Assembly: GCA_002479815.1 (NCBI GenBank)
Contig: DLPA01000035.1
Coordinates: forward strand, 1-6,156
From: a bacterium UBA7470
Lineage (GTDB): Bacteria; Pseudomonadota; Gammaproteobacteria; Burkholderiales; Burkholderiaceae_C
DNA length: 6,156 nt
Reading direction: 5' to 3'
Part shown: positions 1 through 5,866 of the stretch, in pieces
Position numbering within the stretch: the stretch's first letter is position 1
How the letters are laid out: each line of letters starts with the position of its first letter
Made by a program: the position numbers and the translations under genes
Notes under the pieces: generated by a model
Told to the model about the DNA's origin: nothing
The model's input: the letters and a program-made list of their open reading frames with translations, nothing else
Database searches by the model: none

Positions 1-831
1 CTTGATGGTGTCCATGGTCGCCATCGCCAAACCCGCGCCGTTGACCAAGCAACCGATGTTGCCGTCCAAGCTGATGTAGGCCAAATCGAATTTAGAGGCT
101 TCGACTTCCGCAGGGTCTTCTTCGTCCAAATCGCGAAAGGCCACGATTTCGGGGTGACGGAACAAGGCGTTGGAGTCGAAGTTGAATTTCGCGTCCAGCG
201 CAATGACGTTGCCTTTGCTGTCGCGGTTCAGGGGGTTGATCTCGACCAACGACGCATCGGTGTCCATGTAGCACTTGTACAGCTTTTGGAACACGTCCAT
301 CGCTTGCGCGGTGGAGTCGGCGGGCATGCCGATGCCGTCTGCGATTTCTTTGGCTTGTGCGTCGGTCAAACCAGCCAGTGGATCGACGAACACTTTGATG
401 ATTTTCTCGGGCGTACTGTGCGCCACTTCTTCAATGTCCATGCCGCCTTCGCTGGACGCGATGAAGGCCACTTTTTGCGTGGCGCGGTCGGTTACGACAG
501 ACACGTAGTATTCTTTTTGAATATCGGCACCGTCTTCGATGTAGAGACGGCGGACTTTTTGACCCTCAGGCCCGGTTTGGTGCGTTTTCAGCTGCATACC
601 GAGGATGGACTCGGCCAAGCGTTGCACATCGTCGAGGCTCTTAGCGACTTTGACACCCCCGCCCTTGCCACGGCCACCGGCGTGGATTTGGGCTTTGACC
701 ACCCAAACTGGCCCACCCAGTTTTTGCGCTGCTTCTACGGCTTCTTGCACGGTAAATGCAGGAATGCCACGGGGGACGGGGACACCAAATTGACGCAAGA
801 TTTCCTTGCCTTGGTACTCATGAATTTTCAT
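1..831 (-). CDS. sucC: Succinyl-CoA synthetase (ADP-forming) beta subunit, 3' end beyond window
   Basis: SucC is the nucleotide-binding subunit of succinyl-CoA synthetase. With SucD it interconverts succinyl-CoA and succinate while making ATP in the cytoplasmic TCA cycle. The window holds the first 277 residues; the family is usually about 386-388, so roughly 110 C-terminal residues lie off the left edge. The protein starts MKIHEYQGKEIL, typical of the family. The ATP-grasp region has VVKAQIHAGGRGKGGG (residues 44-59). Likely Mg-nucleotide ligands N199 (in EINP) and D213 (in ALDAK) fall where E. coli SucC has them. The conserved signature DGNIGCLVNGAGLAMATMD spans 256-274. The ATG at 831-829 has a purine-rich GAAAGAG five bases upstream. 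sucD would be expected next, off the window on the same strand; that is inference. The gene is divergent from argC and preceded by a structured leader. Confidence 0.97.
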   Translation of the reverse strand, partial: MKIHEYQGKEILRQFGVPVPRGIPAFTVQEAVEAAQKLGGPVWVVKAQIHAGGRGKGGGVKVAKSLDDVQRLAESILGMQLKTHQTGPEGQKVRRLYIEDGADIQKEYYVSVVTDRATQKVAFIASSEGGMDIEEVAHSTPEKIIKVFVDPLAGLTDAQAKEIADGIGMPADSTAQAMDVFQKLYKCYMDTDASLVEINPLNRDSKGNVIALDAKFNFDSNALFRHPEIVAFRDLDEEDPAEVEASKFDLAYISLDGNIGCLVNGAGLAMATMDTIK

Positions 832-863
832 GGATGCTCTTTCTAGCGAGAAGTCGTCGGTGA

Positions 864-880
864 TGGCTTAGGCCAAGCCA
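864..880 (-). promoter_or_regulatory. Small hairpin in the sucC leader
   Basis: TGGCTT (864-869) and AAGCCA (875-880) form a perfect 6-bp stem around a 5-base loop. It lies about 33 bases upstream of the sucC start codon. A GGCC repeat inside the loop and just beyond the stem would allow alternative pairings. No function can be assigned. It may be leader structure only. Confidence 0.3.
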
Positions 881-928
881 GGCCACGAGTCAATGGGTCT
901 TGGTTGTTCGGCCGCTGCACGGGGTCAC

Positions 929-956
929 AAAAGGGCGGGCGCTTTGCGCTCCACCC
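929..956 (-). terminator. Terminator-like hairpin upstream of sucC (possible attenuator)
   Basis: Read on the minus strand, GGGTGGAGCGC and GCGCCCGCCC pair across an AAA loop (933-956). The stem has ten pairs, including one G-U wobble, and one bulged A. TTTT follows directly at 932-929. This resembles an intrinsic terminator with a short U tract. It lies about 100 bases upstream of the sucC start, in the direction of sucC transcription. No minus-strand gene that it could terminate lies upstream, because argC points the other way. It could attenuate sucC or simply be leader structure. The plus strand has no T run after it, so it would not act on argC. Confidence 0.4.
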
Positions 957-967
957 AGCACTGTATC

Positions 968-995
968 ATTTTGCAATGCTCAATACTTGAGGCAA
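968..995 (-). promoter_or_regulatory. Weak candidate sucC promoter
   Basis: On the minus strand, TTGCCT (995-990) and CAAAAT (973-968) are separated by 16 bases, each matching four of six sigma-70 consensus positions. Transcription would start near 961 and give a leader of about 130 bases that contains both hairpins described above. The match is modest and another start point is possible. Confidence 0.25.
979..991. promoter_or_regulatory. 13-bp palindrome in the sucC/argC divergent region
   Basis: CTCAA-TAC-TTGAG is a perfect 5-bp inverted repeat with a 3-bp spacer. It lies just upstream of the argC -10 box and overlaps the weak sucC promoter candidate. It has the size and position of an operator for a dimeric regulator. 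A palindrome this short is expected by chance in a region of this size, and no regulator is suggested. Confidence 0.2.
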
Positions 996-1013
996 GCTGA
1001 CAGTATGGCAATC

Positions 1014-1019
1014 TATAAT
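1014..1019 (+). promoter_or_regulatory. argC promoter -10 box
   Basis: TATAAT is a perfect sigma-70 -10 element, 24 bases before the argC ATG. No good -35 lies at 16-18 bp. TTGAGG at 987-992 resembles a -35 but the 21-bp spacing is too long, so an activator or a weak -35 may be involved. A transcript from about 1026 would carry a leader of under 20 bases with the AGGA ribosome site at 1032-1035. Confidence 0.5.
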
Positions 1020-1043
1020 TATTGATTAGATAGGAAAATCTTG

Positions 1044-1979
1044 ATGATTCATGTATTTATCGACGGTGAAGCTGGTACAACAGGCTTGCAAATTCGTGAA
1101 CGCCTCAGCCCCATGTCGCAGGTGCAGATGTTGAGCATCGCGCACGACCTGCGCAAAGACGTACAGGCCAAGCGTGTGATCTTGAGTCAGGCTGATGTGG
1201 TGATCTTGTGTTTGCATGACGATGCAGCGCGAGAAACCGTGGCCTTGGTCGATGAACTCAAAGCACAAGGGGCGCGCGCTCCACGCCTGATCGACGCATC
1301 CACCGCCCACCGCACCGCGCCAGGGTGGGTCTATGGTTTTGCAGAGGTGGCCGCTGCACAGCGCGAGGCCATCATGCAGGCCGAGCGAGTCGCCAATCCG
1401 GGCTGTTACGCCACGGGCGCGATTGCTTTGCTGCGACCCTTGGTCGATGCGGGCGTGCTGACGCCGGATGCGGCGGTGTGTCTGCCCTCGGTCAGCGGCT
1501 ACTCGGGCGGCGGTCGTTCCATGATCGAGGCTTACGAGGCGCACACTGCAGCGCCGTTTGAGCTGTACGCGCTGGGGCTAGAGCACAAACACATCCCCGA
1601 AATCATGGCGATGACCGGCCTCCAGCGCCGACCGCTGTTTGTGCCTGCGGTGGCGAATGTGCGCCAAGGGATGTTGGTGCAATTGCCGCTGCACCTCGAT
1701 CAACTCGCCCGCCCGGTCAGTGCGGCAGACTTACACGCCATCTACACCCAACACTATGCGCCCGGCCGCGCGTGGGGGGGCGAGGTGGCGGTGCTGCCCT
1801 TGGAGACCTCGGGCAAGCTGGCGATCCACGAACTCAACGACAGCAACGCCCTAGAAATTCGTGTCTATGCCAACCCCGCCTACGGTCAAGCCGTCGCCGT
1901 CGCCCGCTTTGACAACTTGGGCAAAGGCGCAAGCGGTGCAGCCGTGCAAAACTTGAAGCTGATGACGGGCTTGGTCTAA
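1044..1979 (+). CDS. argC: N-acetyl-gamma-glutamyl-phosphate reductase, type 2
   Basis: ArgC reduces N-acetyl-gamma-glutamyl phosphate to N-acetylglutamate semialdehyde with NADPH, the third step of arginine biosynthesis. At 311 residues this is the short type 2 form; type 1 enzymes are about 330-345. The N-terminus MIHVFIDGEAGTTGLQI holds the dinucleotide-binding loop (GTTG, residues 11-14). The catalytic cysteine is C121 in NPGCYATG (118-125). SGYSGGGRSM (151-160) and EHKHIPEI (180-187) lie in the catalytic domain, and GKGASGAAVQN (293-303) near the C-terminus is typical of the dehydrogenase family. The ATG at 1044 is preferred, with AGGA eight bases upstream; an in-frame TTG at 1041 would add one residue. 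The gene stands alone between its own promoter box and a strong terminator, with no other arg gene in the window. A run of seven G at 1774-1780 stays in frame. Confidence 0.96.
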   Translation: MIHVFIDGEAGTTGLQIRERLSPMSQVQMLSIAHDLRKDVQAKRVILSQADVVILCLHDDAARETVALVDELKAQGARAPRLIDASTAHRTAPGWVYGFAEVAAAQREAIMQAERVANPGCYATGAIALLRPLVDAGVLTPDAAVCLPSVSGYSGGGRSMIEAYEAHTAAPFELYALGLEHKHIPEIMAMTGLQRRPLFVPAVANVRQGMLVQLPLHLDQLARPVSAADLHAIYTQHYAPGRAWGGEVAVLPLETSGKLAIHELNDSNALEIRVYANPAYGQAVAVARFDNLGKGASGAAVQNLKLMTGLV

Positions 1980-2015
1980 GCACGCGATACTTGTGCGCAG
2001 CGCGTGCATTTTTTT
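1980..2015 (+). terminator. Rho-independent terminator of argC
   Basis: GCACGCG (1980-1986) pairs perfectly with CGCGTGC (2001-2007) over a 14-base loop, followed by A and seven T (2009-2015). The stem begins directly after the argC stop codon. The minus strand lacks a matching T run, so the site does not obviously serve the convergent gene that ends at 2044. Confidence 0.85.
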
Positions 2016-2043
2016 GCCGATGTGGCAGAACTGATGTGGGTGC

Positions 2044-2631
2044 TCAAGCCTGAGACAGCAAGTGTTCCACATCGACTACAGTCCCGCGAAGCTTACGTCC
2101 TTTGCTATCGGGTTTAAGAGCGCCACGTATGTCGTCGCTGTCCAAAATCGTCAAGTGCAGCCCGATGTGCTCTTGCAGCGCTGCGCACCACACGCTCAGA
2201 CTCAGCACGGCCACCTCATGTCCCCGTGTGTTCGTGCTGCTGTGGGTGTCGTAACGCAAGCCTTGGTTGATGAGGGCCAACTCCGCCGCTTTGGGGTCAT
2301 CGCCATACAAATGCAGATGGATGTCGCTTAAACGAGTGGCCGTGCCGTTCCAAACCGCACCCAGCAGATGCGGCTGAAACGCCGCCAGCCGCTGCATCCA
2401 GCGCAGCGCCAACTCACGCAGCGCCTGCAATTCAGCAGGCTGGGTATCGGCACAAAACACCGCCACATACTCGCGCACCGCCTCTTCGATCGCATCGTTG
2501 TCGGGCAACGGGGTGCGCTTGGACAAGCCCAACACCTCCAGGGCACGCCGTTTGGCCGGGCCATACGCCAAGCCTTCTTCGGCGATGCAGCGGGCAGCGG
2601 CGAAGGCAATTTCTTGTTGGGGATCCGTCAT
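2044..2631 (-). CDS. Conserved-looking 195-residue protein, nucleotidyltransferase-like signature, function unknown
   Basis: I do not recognise a characterised function. The 195-residue soluble protein has no signal peptide or membrane segment. Residues 1-85 look helical, with the motif CADTQPAELQALRELALRWM at 60-79. Residues 90-109 contain GAVWNGTATRLSDIHLHLY. This resembles the pol-beta/MNT nucleotidyltransferase signature GS-x-ARG-x-SDIDL, but the second metal-binding Asp is His (S102-D103-I104-H105). Alternating strand and helix patterns follow, including LHLTILDSDDIRGAL (158-172). A catalytically weak or inactive nucleotidyltransferase fold is my inference. From memory, Burkholderiales homologues are sometimes labelled UDP-N-acetylmuramate-alanine ligase; no Mur-ligase motif (no GTHGKTTT-type loop) is present here, so such a label would be suspect. 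The ATG at 2631 is preferred over an upstream in-frame TTG at 2676, because the extra 15 residues do not look coding. No Shine-Dalgarno is visible. It is divergent from mpl, 89 bp apart, and convergent with argC. Confidence 0.8.
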   Translation of the reverse strand: MTDPQQEIAFAAARCIAEEGLAYGPAKRRALEVLGLSKRTPLPDNDAIEEAVREYVAVFCADTQPAELQALRELALRWMQRLAAFQPHLLGAVWNGTATRLSDIHLHLYGDDPKAAELALINQGLRYDTHSSTNTRGHEVAVLSLSVWCAALQEHIGLHLTILDSDDIRGALKPDSKGRKLRGTVVDVEHLLSQA

Positions 2632-2684
2632 AAAAAGAAGATGTGGAGGTTGAATGAGGGGCGTCAATAGAGTCAAGTCGTCGA

Positions 2685-2712
2685 TTATGAGGGTCTTATC
2701 AACCCCTAAAAT
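2685..2712 (+). promoter_or_regulatory. Candidate mpl promoter, possibly giving a leaderless transcript
   Basis: TAAAAT (2707-2712) matches five of six -10 positions. Sixteen bases upstream, TTATGA (2685-2690) is a poor -35. Transcription would begin about 7-8 bases after the -10, within a base or two of the ATG at 2721. That fits the lack of a Shine-Dalgarno before mpl. The 89-bp spacer also holds two GTCAA copies (2663-2667, 2672-2676), which give TTGAC on the other strand, but no matching -10 for the divergent gene was found. Confidence 0.35.
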
Positions 2713-2720
2713 CCCCCGCC

Positions 2721-4121
2721 ATGCACATTCATATTCTTGGTATTTGTGGCACGTTTATGGGGGGATTGGCCGCCCTCGCCGCTGAAGCGGGTCATCGGGT
2801 GACGGGTTGCGATGCGGGGGTGTATCCGCCTATGAGCGAGCAACTGCGTGCGCTGGGCATCGACTTGATCGAGGGCTTTGGAGCCGATCAGTTGGCGCTT
2901 GCGCCCGATGTGTTCGTGGTCGGCAACGTCGTCTCCCGCGCACGCTTGCCCGACGGCAGCCCCAAATTTGCGCTGATGGAAGCCATTTTGGACAGCGGGG
3001 CACGCTACACCAGCGGCCCCCAGTGGCTGTCGGAACACGTCTTGCAAGGCCGTCATGTAGTGGCGGTGGCAGGCACGCACGGCAAAACCACCACCACCTC
3101 CATGCTGGCGTGGATACTGGACTGTGCCGGGTTGCAGCCCGGCTTTTTGGTGGGGGGCGTGCCGCTGAACTTTGGCGTATCGGCCCGCTTGGGACGGGTC
3201 GCCCCGAACAGCCCCTTTGTCATCGAAGCCGACGAATACGACACGGCCTTTTTTGACAAGCGCAGCAAATTCGTCCACTACCGCCCTAAAACAGCGGTGT
3301 TGAACAATTTGGAGTTCGATCATGCCGACATCTTTCCCGATTTGGCAGCCATCGAGCGGCAATTCCACCACTTGCTGCGTACCGTGCCCGCCTCGGGCCG
3401 CGTCGTCGTCAACGACCTAGAAGAAAGCCTTACCCGCGTGCTGCACCAAGGCTGCTGGAGCGAGGTGTGTCGCTTTGGCAGCGCGGTCAGCGAGTTCGTC
3501 GCCGTGGGCGATGCCGCCGATTTTGCAGTGCAAGCCCACGGGTGGGAAGCCGTGCGGGTGCGTTGGGGCTTGAGCGGACAGCACAACCAACTCAACGCCT
3601 TGGCCGCCATCGCTGCCGCCGAACACCTGGGTGTGCCGGTAGCGCAAGCTGCCAAGGCGCTGGCGGCGTTTCACAACGTCAAGCGCCGCATGGAAGTGCG
3701 CGGCTGCGTGCGTGGCATCACGGTGTATGATGATTTCGCCCATCACCCCACCGCCATCCGCACCACCATCGACGGGCTGCGCCACCAGCTTGACCGTGAA
3801 GGTCGCCAGCAAGAGCGCATCTGGGCGGTGTTCGAGCCACGCTCCAACACCATGAAGCTCGGGGCGATGAAAGCCCAATTGCCGTGGAGCCTCGCACACG
3901 CCGACCATGCGCTGTGTCACGCTGCCGGCTTGGGTTGGGATGCGACCGCAGCCCTCGCGCCGATGGGAGCGCGTGCCAGCGTCGCTCACAGCATTGATGA
4001 AGCGGTGACGCAGCTCGTGCGCCAAGTCCAAGCGGGCGACCATGTGCTGTGCATGAGCAACGGCGGCTTTGGCGGCATTCACCAACGGCTGCTGGACGCG
4101 CTGGCAGCAGCCCCTCAATAG
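2721..4121 (+). CDS. mpl: UDP-N-acetylmuramate:L-alanyl-gamma-D-glutamyl-meso-diaminopimelate ligase
   Basis: Mpl is a cytoplasmic Mur-type ligase. It joins the recycled murein tripeptide (L-Ala-gamma-D-Glu-mDap) to UDP-MurNAc with ATP, returning cell-wall peptide to peptidoglycan synthesis. The 466 residues compare with about 457 for E. coli Mpl. The N-terminal Rossmann-like domain starts MHIHILGICGTFMGGLAALA, characteristic of Mpl rather than MurC. The ATP P-loop is AGTHGKTTTTSML (117-129). The central domain has EADEYDTAFFDKRSKF (169-184) and NNLEFDHADIFP (195-206). GQHNQLNALAA (286-296) precedes the C-terminal domain, which carries YDDFAHHPTAI (336-346), EPRSNTMKLGAM (372-383) and SNGGFGGIHQRLL (446-458). 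The ATG at 2721 gives the expected N-terminus but has no Shine-Dalgarno. The gene appears to be its own transcription unit, and its stop overlaps the end of a small minus-strand open stretch by seven bases. Confidence 0.96.
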   Translation: MHIHILGICGTFMGGLAALAAEAGHRVTGCDAGVYPPMSEQLRALGIDLIEGFGADQLALAPDVFVVGNVVSRARLPDGSPKFALMEAILDSGARYTSGPQWLSEHVLQGRHVVAVAGTHGKTTTTSMLAWILDCAGLQPGFLVGGVPLNFGVSARLGRVAPNSPFVIEADEYDTAFFDKRSKFVHYRPKTAVLNNLEFDHADIFPDLAAIERQFHHLLRTVPASGRVVVNDLEESLTRVLHQGCWSEVCRFGSAVSEFVAVGDAADFAVQAHGWEAVRVRWGLSGQHNQLNALAAIAAAEHLGVPVAQAAKALAAFHNVKRRMEVRGCVRGITVYDDFAHHPTAIRTTIDGLRHQLDREGRQQERIWAVFEPRSNTMKLGAMKAQLPWSLAHADHALCHAAGLGWDATAALAPMGARASVAHSIDEAVTQLVRQVQAGDHVLCMSNGGFGGIHQRLLDALAAAPQ

Positions 4122-4276
4122 CCGATGGTCAAGGTCGCCACATCCACCCGCACCATGGGCTTCGCCAAGGCCGAACTGGCGGCGCGGGCAAAGAGTTTGG
4201 CCCAATCGGCATATTCGGGCAAGGCAAACCGATCTTGACCCGCACCCAAGGCCACGGCGACGACTTTAGAGAATGA
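4115..4276 (-). pseudogene. Unrecognised 53-codon open stretch, possible gene remnant
   Basis: Between mpl and the MocR gene the minus strand is open to a TGA at 4115-4117. The last 53 residues look protein-like: KVVAVALGAGQDRFALPEYA, then a helix-like segment, then a beta-like end MVRVDVATLTIGY. Codon choice (GCC, TTG, GTG, high GC at third positions) matches the neighbours. No ATG precedes it before the frame enters DNA coding for MocR in another frame. A GTG at 4255 is the only reasonable internal start and lacks a ribosome site. It may be the tail of a truncated gene, a small gene with an unusual start, or a chance frame. The 3' end overlaps the mpl stop by seven bases. No family is recognised, and the left boundary is arbitrary. 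Confidence 0.3.
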
Positions 4277-4288
4277 CTGATGATGCGG

Positions 4289-4311
4289 CGCTTGTGCGAA
4301 GCGATTTTTTT
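4289..4311 (+). terminator. Candidate intrinsic terminator downstream of mpl
   Basis: CGCTT (4289-4293) pairs with AAGCG (4299-4303) over a 5-base loop, followed by A and seven T (4305-4311). The stem is short but the T run is good. It lies 168 bases after the mpl stop, so mpl would have a long 3' untranslated tail. A second hairpin follows at once: GCTTGA (4312-4317) with TCAAGC (4324-4329), which covers the MocR stop codon. On the minus strand that second stem is followed by A, not T, so it is not an intrinsic terminator for the MocR gene. Confidence 0.5.
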
Positions 4312-4323
4312 GCTTGACTTGCC

Positions 4324-5823
4324 TCAAGCCACCGCATTCTTGCTGCGCCCTACTTCGCCGCGCAAGCGGCCAAACACGCGCCAAAATTCGGCATTTTGTG
4401 TGGTGGCGAAATTGATCCGCATCAGCGTTCCCGGTGCTCGTCCCGCATGGAACAAAGCGCCTGGGGCGAGCAAATAGCCTTCGTCCAGCATACGCTGCGC
4501 CAGCGTTTCGGTATCGACACCTGTGTCCACCCACCCAAATAAGCCCGCTGGTTCGGTGACGAAGCGGCAATCAGCAGCCAAGGCCAATTTCACGCTGCGA
4601 CTGCGGGCTGCGTCTAAGCGGGTGCGGATGCGCTCGGCGTGGCGGCGCAATTGGCCTTGTTCAATGCAGTGCGCCAGCGCCCGCTCTAGCAAGCTGGGCG
4701 TGGTCAAGGTGGTCAGCAATTTGGTGTCCAGTAAGCGTTCGACCAAGGGCGATGGCGCTGCCAAGAAGCCCACGCGCCAATTCGGAGCCAAAATTTTGGC
4801 GAAACCACTGACGTAAATGGTGCGGCGCAAGCCGTCCAGTGCCGACATTCGCGTGGCGTGTGCGGGTGCGATGTGCCCATAAGTGTCGTCTTCCACCACA
4901 TAAAACCCGTGTTGGTGTGCCAATTGCAGCACTTGGTGGGCATGACCGGGGGTCAGGCTTTGTCCGGTGGGATTGTGCAAGACACTGACGCTGACGAATA
5001 AACGCGGCGGGCTGCCGGTGGGCGAATCCTCGCAATACCGTGCCATCACCGCCAAATCAGGTCCCAGTGGGCCACGGGGGACAGGCAAAATGCGCGCGCC
5101 CAAGGCATCCAACCGCGCAAACTCCACCGCCCAGCCGGGTTCTTCCACCATCACCGCATCGCCCGCTTTCAACAAGGTACGGCTGACCACATCCAAGGCG
5201 TGCGTTGCGCCGACCGTGGTGATGAGTTGTGCGGGGCTTGCGTCGATGTGCAAATCGCGCAGCTTGCTGGACAAAGCCATTCGCAAGGCGTTGTAGCCCA
5301 TCGGCTCTCCGTACTCCAAAGAGGCGGCCTGCAAGACAGAAGGGGCCGTGACCCGCCGCACCGCTGCCGTCATGAAAGGCGAGGCCAGCCAATCGGGGGG
5401 GAATACGCCCATGCCGGGCTGCGGTTTGTCGCTGATGTGGTGAAACATCCCCCGAATCAAGGCTGTGGCGTTGACTGGCGAGTCGATGGGGGCAGGGGGT
5501 GGGAGACTGCTGGATGCAGACTGTATGTGATCATTCGATCCTAAAAAAGGAGCTGATTGCACTTGATATTCTGAACTAATAGCTCTTTTTTTATGAAATT
5601 CTCTGACAAAAAACCCCTGCCTAGGCCGCGCCTCGACCAAACCCCACGCCAGCAATTGATCGTAAGCCGCTACGACAGTTGAAGGGTTCACGCCTTGCTG
5701 CCGCGCACATTCGCGCACACTGGGCAGCCGCGCCCCCGCAGGCAACAAGCGATCCCGAATGCGCTGCGCCAAGCGCTGCGACAACTGTTCGGTCAAAGAC
5801 ACACTGGAAGTTTTGGTGAGCAT
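4324..5823 (-). CDS. MocR-family transcriptional regulator (GntR winged helix + class I aminotransferase-like domain)
   Basis: MocR regulators fuse a GntR-type winged helix to a PLP-binding, aminotransferase-like domain that senses amino acids, amines or PLP. Residues 1-75 are the DNA-binding domain, with LPSVRECARQQGVNPSTVVA (33-52) as the helix-turn-helix and RPRQGFFV (66-73) as the wing. Residues 76-135 are the linker. The sensor domain has NPTG (284-287), EDDTYGH (311-317, with the PLP-contacting Asp), SGFAKILAPNWR (339-350, with the predicted Schiff-base lysine K343) and the carboxylate-binding arginine R469 in LMRINFA. PLP residues are intact, so effector binding is expected. The length of 499 is normal to slightly long. 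The ATG at 5823 gives a family-like N-terminus; only a weak purine stretch precedes it. Codons for residues 78-94 are AT-rich and unlike the rest (AGA, ATT, TAT, TTA), because an inserted palindromic repeat is read through there. The divergent LysE-type exporter gene is the likely target. The subfamily is not identified. Confidence 0.93.
   Translation of the reverse strand: MLTKTSSVSLTEQLSQRLAQRIRDRLLPAGARLPSVRECARQQGVNPSTVVAAYDQLLAWGLVEARPRQGFFVREFHKKRAISSEYQVQSAPFLGSNDHIQSASSSLPPPAPIDSPVNATALIRGMFHHISDKPQPGMGVFPPDWLASPFMTAAVRRVTAPSVLQAASLEYGEPMGYNALRMALSSKLRDLHIDASPAQLITTVGATHALDVVSRTLLKAGDAVMVEEPGWAVEFARLDALGARILPVPRGPLGPDLAVMARYCEDSPTGSPPRLFVSVSVLHNPTGQSLTPGHAHQVLQLAHQHGFYVVEDDTYGHIAPAHATRMSALDGLRRTIYVSGFAKILAPNWRVGFLAAPSPLVERLLDTKLLTTLTTPSLLERALAHCIEQGQLRRHAERIRTRLDAARSRSVKLALAADCRFVTEPAGLFGWVDTGVDTETLAQRMLDEGYLLAPGALFHAGRAPGTLMRINFATTQNAEFWRVFGRLRGEVGRSKNAVA
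5543..5592. repeat. AT-rich palindromic element inside the MocR linker coding region
   Basis: AAAAAAGGAGCT (5543-5554) and AGCTCTTTTTTT (5581-5592) form an inverted repeat with 11 of 12 positions paired. Pairing extends inwards (GATT against AAT) with one bulged G. The loop contains GCACTTGATATTCTGAACT. Base composition changes abruptly from the GC-rich gene. The architecture (A tract, GAGCTG, a GCxCTTGAT core, TAGCT, T tract) resembles dispersed ~50-bp palindromic repeats that I recall from Comamonadaceae genomes; this memory was not checked. It is read in frame as residues 78-94 of the regulator. Confidence 0.6.
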
Positions 5824-5866
5824 GGCGTACAGGTTTCACGGTTGAGTTTTTCTGTATCGAACAAGC

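Noticed and set aside
154..846. A 230-codon plus-strand open frame opposite sucC
   Set aside because: It is the antisense shadow of sucC. Its translation has no recognisable motif, while the minus strand encodes a clear SucC.
1774..1780. Run of seven G in argC as a phase-variation tract
   Set aside because: Seven bases is short for slippage switching, the gene is biosynthetic, and the frame is intact.
2690..2706. GGGT/ACCC small stem in the NTase-like/mpl spacer
   Set aside because: Four base pairs with a long loop is not significant without conservation data.
2706..3371. A 221-codon minus-strand open frame over the mpl start
   Set aside because: Overlaps the well-supported N-terminal and P-loop coding region of mpl, with no protein-like motif of its own.
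3417..4205. A 262-codon minus-strand open frame opposite mpl
   Set aside because: His- and Gly-rich composition typical of a GC-rich antisense shadow. mpl motifs cover the same DNA on the plus strand.
4324..4570. Upstream extension of the orphan frame to an ATG at 4570
   Set aside because: This part overlaps the MocR 3' coding region in another frame and has the Arg/Cys-rich look of a shadow; only the part left of 4277 looks protein-like.
5395..5401. Run of seven G (C on the coding strand) in the MocR gene
   Set aside because: Explained by two proline codons in FPPDW (residues 141-145); too short to suggest a contingency locus.
5200..5544. A 114-codon plus-strand open frame opposite the MocR gene
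   Set aside because: Shadow frame; the MocR PLP-domain motifs lie on the other strand.
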